In this document: positions 61,547-64,000 of the stretch, one piece after another
Layout: each line of letters begins with the position of its first letter
Numbering within the stretch: the stretch's first letter is position 1
Notes under the pieces: model-generated
Seen by the model: only the letters and a program-made list of their open reading frames with translations
The model's database searches: none
What the model was told of the DNA's origin: nothing
Source: Lanius collurio
Lineage: Eukaryota > Chordata > Aves > Passeriformes > Laniidae
Length of the DNA stretch: 64,000 nt
Direction: 5' to 3'
Assembly: GCA_020086605.1 (NCBI GenBank)
Contig: JACBWW010000040.1
Coordinates: forward strand, 135,648 to 199,647
Position numbers and translations under genes: made by a program

Positions 61547-64000
61547 CTATAAAAAAAAATATTAAAAGAAAAAGGTTACTAGGAATACCAGCAAAATAAA
61601 ATATTCCATGTTAAAGTTTCAAATTAATCTAAGCTATGACACTAAATCAGCAGAATATAATATCTTAACATACATATATCACCTGCTCTTCTGTGAAAGT
61701 TCTTAATTATAGTTCTATAAGTGACTTGGATAATGAAATTCCCAAAGCAACAGAATAGATTCTTAGCTGGTGATAATGGACACAGACAAGAAATCTGATG
61801 TTATTAAAAAGTAGGGAAGTCATCATGCAATATAATTATGAAGAGGCAAAGACTGCTTTTGTGAACTAATTGTGAATTAAAGGCTGGGTTTTTTCTTGGA
61901 AAAGGTACCTAAGGCTTGCTGAAAGGCAGCGAAGTCTCCACATAATTTCTGAAAATGGAAGTTTGGCTCCAAATAACTTGGTGACACGATCTCTGAGTCA
62001 TTGTGGTGCCTTTGAAAAATTTACCCCAATCTAGATATGAATCTGTGTTTCACTTTGGCACACAGCAATCCCCAGCCACTTCATGTGTCTGTAATTATTA
62101 CTCTCACACTATTAATCCATCTGGTGGAAGCATTTCCCTCTTAAATATAAAACATTCTCTTTCACTGACCTTGGTGTGGCTGGCTGAAGTGATAAACACC
62201 ATGTTTAGCTGTCAGAGCTTTATGCCAAAACCAATTACTTGAGGAAAAAAACAGTGGTTTGGAAGACTATGTCCAAAATGCATTCACTTACCCCCTGAAA
62301 AAAATTATATTAAGGGCAGTTTCTTGGCTACTGGTTCTGAAGAAGTAAAAATATTTTTCACTGAAGCTCTACATGCCTAATATAAAACAAAATCAGTGCC
62401 AAGATTACCATAATTAGATTTGTTATACCTGGTTTTGTTTGACAGGTTTTTGTTTCTGATTTTAAAATTTTTTTAAAATTTTCCTTATACATTTTCTTGC
62501 CCCATCTAGAGGAAGCCTTTGAAAGTTTTTTTTGTTTGTTTGAAATATGTACCCAGACATTCAATCCCAAAGCAAAACCGGATAAAGTGACAGAAGAACC
62601 TAAGAGTGAATCTTTGACAGCAGCAAACATTTCCTTAAATACATCTTCACTTTAGAGCTGTTGAAGGATAATTGACTGGCAAAACAGGGTCTAGTGTGTG
62701 CACACATCTACCCACACTTGGTGACTCCTCTGGCTGGAGAAGTAGAACAATGACCTTTCACAATGCTTCCCCATTAAAGCCCTGGATTTTGGAAAGTTCT
62801 ACTAAGATGACCTTGCTAGAAAAGGAATGACTGATCTTGCAGTCTGGAGTGAGAGGAAAACAGACATTGACTACCAGAAAGGGTCAGCCCATCCCCAGGA
62901 AAATCATGCCAGTATTTAGAACGCTTAGGAGACAAGAAAACCTTCTAATCCAAAATGTGTCATACCGTTGAGAGTGCAAAATTTTCCAGTGTATAAGTTG
63001 AATTAAGGTATTAGATCGGTGATGTGTGGGAGAACAGTTTCCATTAAAGTACAAAATAATTTAGTTGAAAGCCAACCTACGATTGAAAGTCTCCCTCTAA
63101 CTCCCTGGCTACCTGGGGTAACTATATCTCTAAAGATCAGAGAGCTTTACATTTGGGAGCAAGTTGCTCACAGCATAAGCTTTTCTGTAAGCCACAGGTT
63201 CTCTGGTGGGGTCATGCACTAAGTCATGCTGGTGGGTCTTTCATTGCCCTCTACCTTGTTATCTGCCGAGCTTTGGGAAATGCCAGTTACACCATAGCTG
63301 CTCTTACAGACACTGGAGAAGAGGCTGCCTTCTTCTGTCAGTTCCTTTTGGTTTGTCTTTCGCCTTGCTGGGCAGGTTGTTTCCCTGTCTCCCTAGTCGT
63401 GGCATACAAGCAGACACAAGCCAGATGGCTACAACCATCAATCTGAGCTCAGATTTATGTTAGGTACAGAGAGGTGAAAGGCTCTACATACTACTGCTAA
63501 TCCCCAAAGCCATTAAACCACCTCCTTCCTGTTGCTCATGCTTTCATTTGAATTCTCCTTCATGCGAGCATGTGGAGATCCAGCTCTGTACAAACACTTT
63601 TCATTTTTAACAGTGTGCATTGAGAAGCCCTTACATGAGAGCCAGCTCCATGCTGCAGGCGCCTGCTGCTTCATCTGCATTCAGCTCCTCCCTGCCTCCC
63701 TCTAACCTTTCCTCAGCTGCCTAATTGCATCCTTCAGGATTTTTATCTTTTCCCAGCATTTTCTGCAGTTTCCTGATTTCCAGATGCTTCCCTATTTCCA
63801 TTCAACATATTTCAGTCTGCTCCTCCTTGCAAGCGTGGCTCCACATACTGACCAAAACCAGGGGAGAACAGGGAGGGCACTGTGGGATGGACCAGAAATC
63901 CCCTCTGCAGCTTGTATAGACATGCTCTGGCAAACAGAGAAATGAGATGGGCAGAGCTGTACAGGAGACTGAAATGACAAGTCGGTGATTGCTGTAAAGG
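61547..64000 (-). other. MACROD2: MACROD2 intron upstream of exon A
   Basis: No exon for the end of the macrodomain was found here, so the intron probably continues past the window. The frame at 62358-62630 (minus, 90 codons, K-rich with a hydrophobic end) lacks splice support. No repeats were recognised. Confidence 0.5.

Overview
The window is intronic vertebrate DNA, almost certainly from a bird and probably a songbird. The evidence is several CR1 LINE 3' ends (3'-UTR motifs and degenerate ATTCTATGATT termini), several avian-type endogenous-retrovirus solo LTRs with intact target-site duplications, AT-rich sequence, no prokaryote-like packing of ORFs, and small exons bounded by GT/AG splice sites. 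There are two assembly gaps of N (12742-13103 and 39330-39609). No long intact ORF is a convincing gene.

One gene explains the window: the C-terminal part of MACROD2, a mono-ADP-ribosyl hydrolase, transcribed on the minus strand (high to low coordinates). I found eight supported micro-exons plus one weaker one. In transcript order they are 61505-61546, 56430-56495, 44866-44928, 41514-41579, 31968-32045, 31284-31358, 30695-30790, 6730-6759 (weaker) and 2775-2858. Every one starts and ends in phase 1 and has a length divisible by three, so all join in one frame (600 bases, 200 codons). They encode a Glu/Asp/Ser/Gln-rich, probably disordered tail. The identification rests on local matches to the human MACROD2 tail as I remember it: EIK..-.-SQ-S.ME, then NQED, IPL and EEKE, and on exon order. 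The macrodomain exons lie upstream, beyond 64000. The final coding exon probably lies downstream, below position 1.

The rest is intron with repeats. At 1-2774 there is an AAGA microsatellite and a CR1. The 2.9-6.7 kb intron holds two CR1 fragments. The 24 kb intron (6.8-30.7 kb) holds a 6-bp-TSD LTR, a gap in a TTTA repeat, two 5-bp-TSD ERVL-type LTRs, a 39-bp tandem repeat and an ERV1-like LTR. The 9.5 kb intron (32-41.5 kb) holds a second copy of the 6-bp-TSD LTR, a gap whose right flank is repeated exactly 740 bases further on, and an orphan plus-strand exon-like element with very good splice sites. The 11.5 kb intron (44.9-56.4 kb) holds a third copy of the 6-bp-TSD LTR. All recognisable LTRs lie antisense to MACROD2. 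I do not see a new multi-gene system. The most interesting points are the symmetric cassette-exon tail, the orphan exon at 40441-40504 and the probable 30-base micro-exon.
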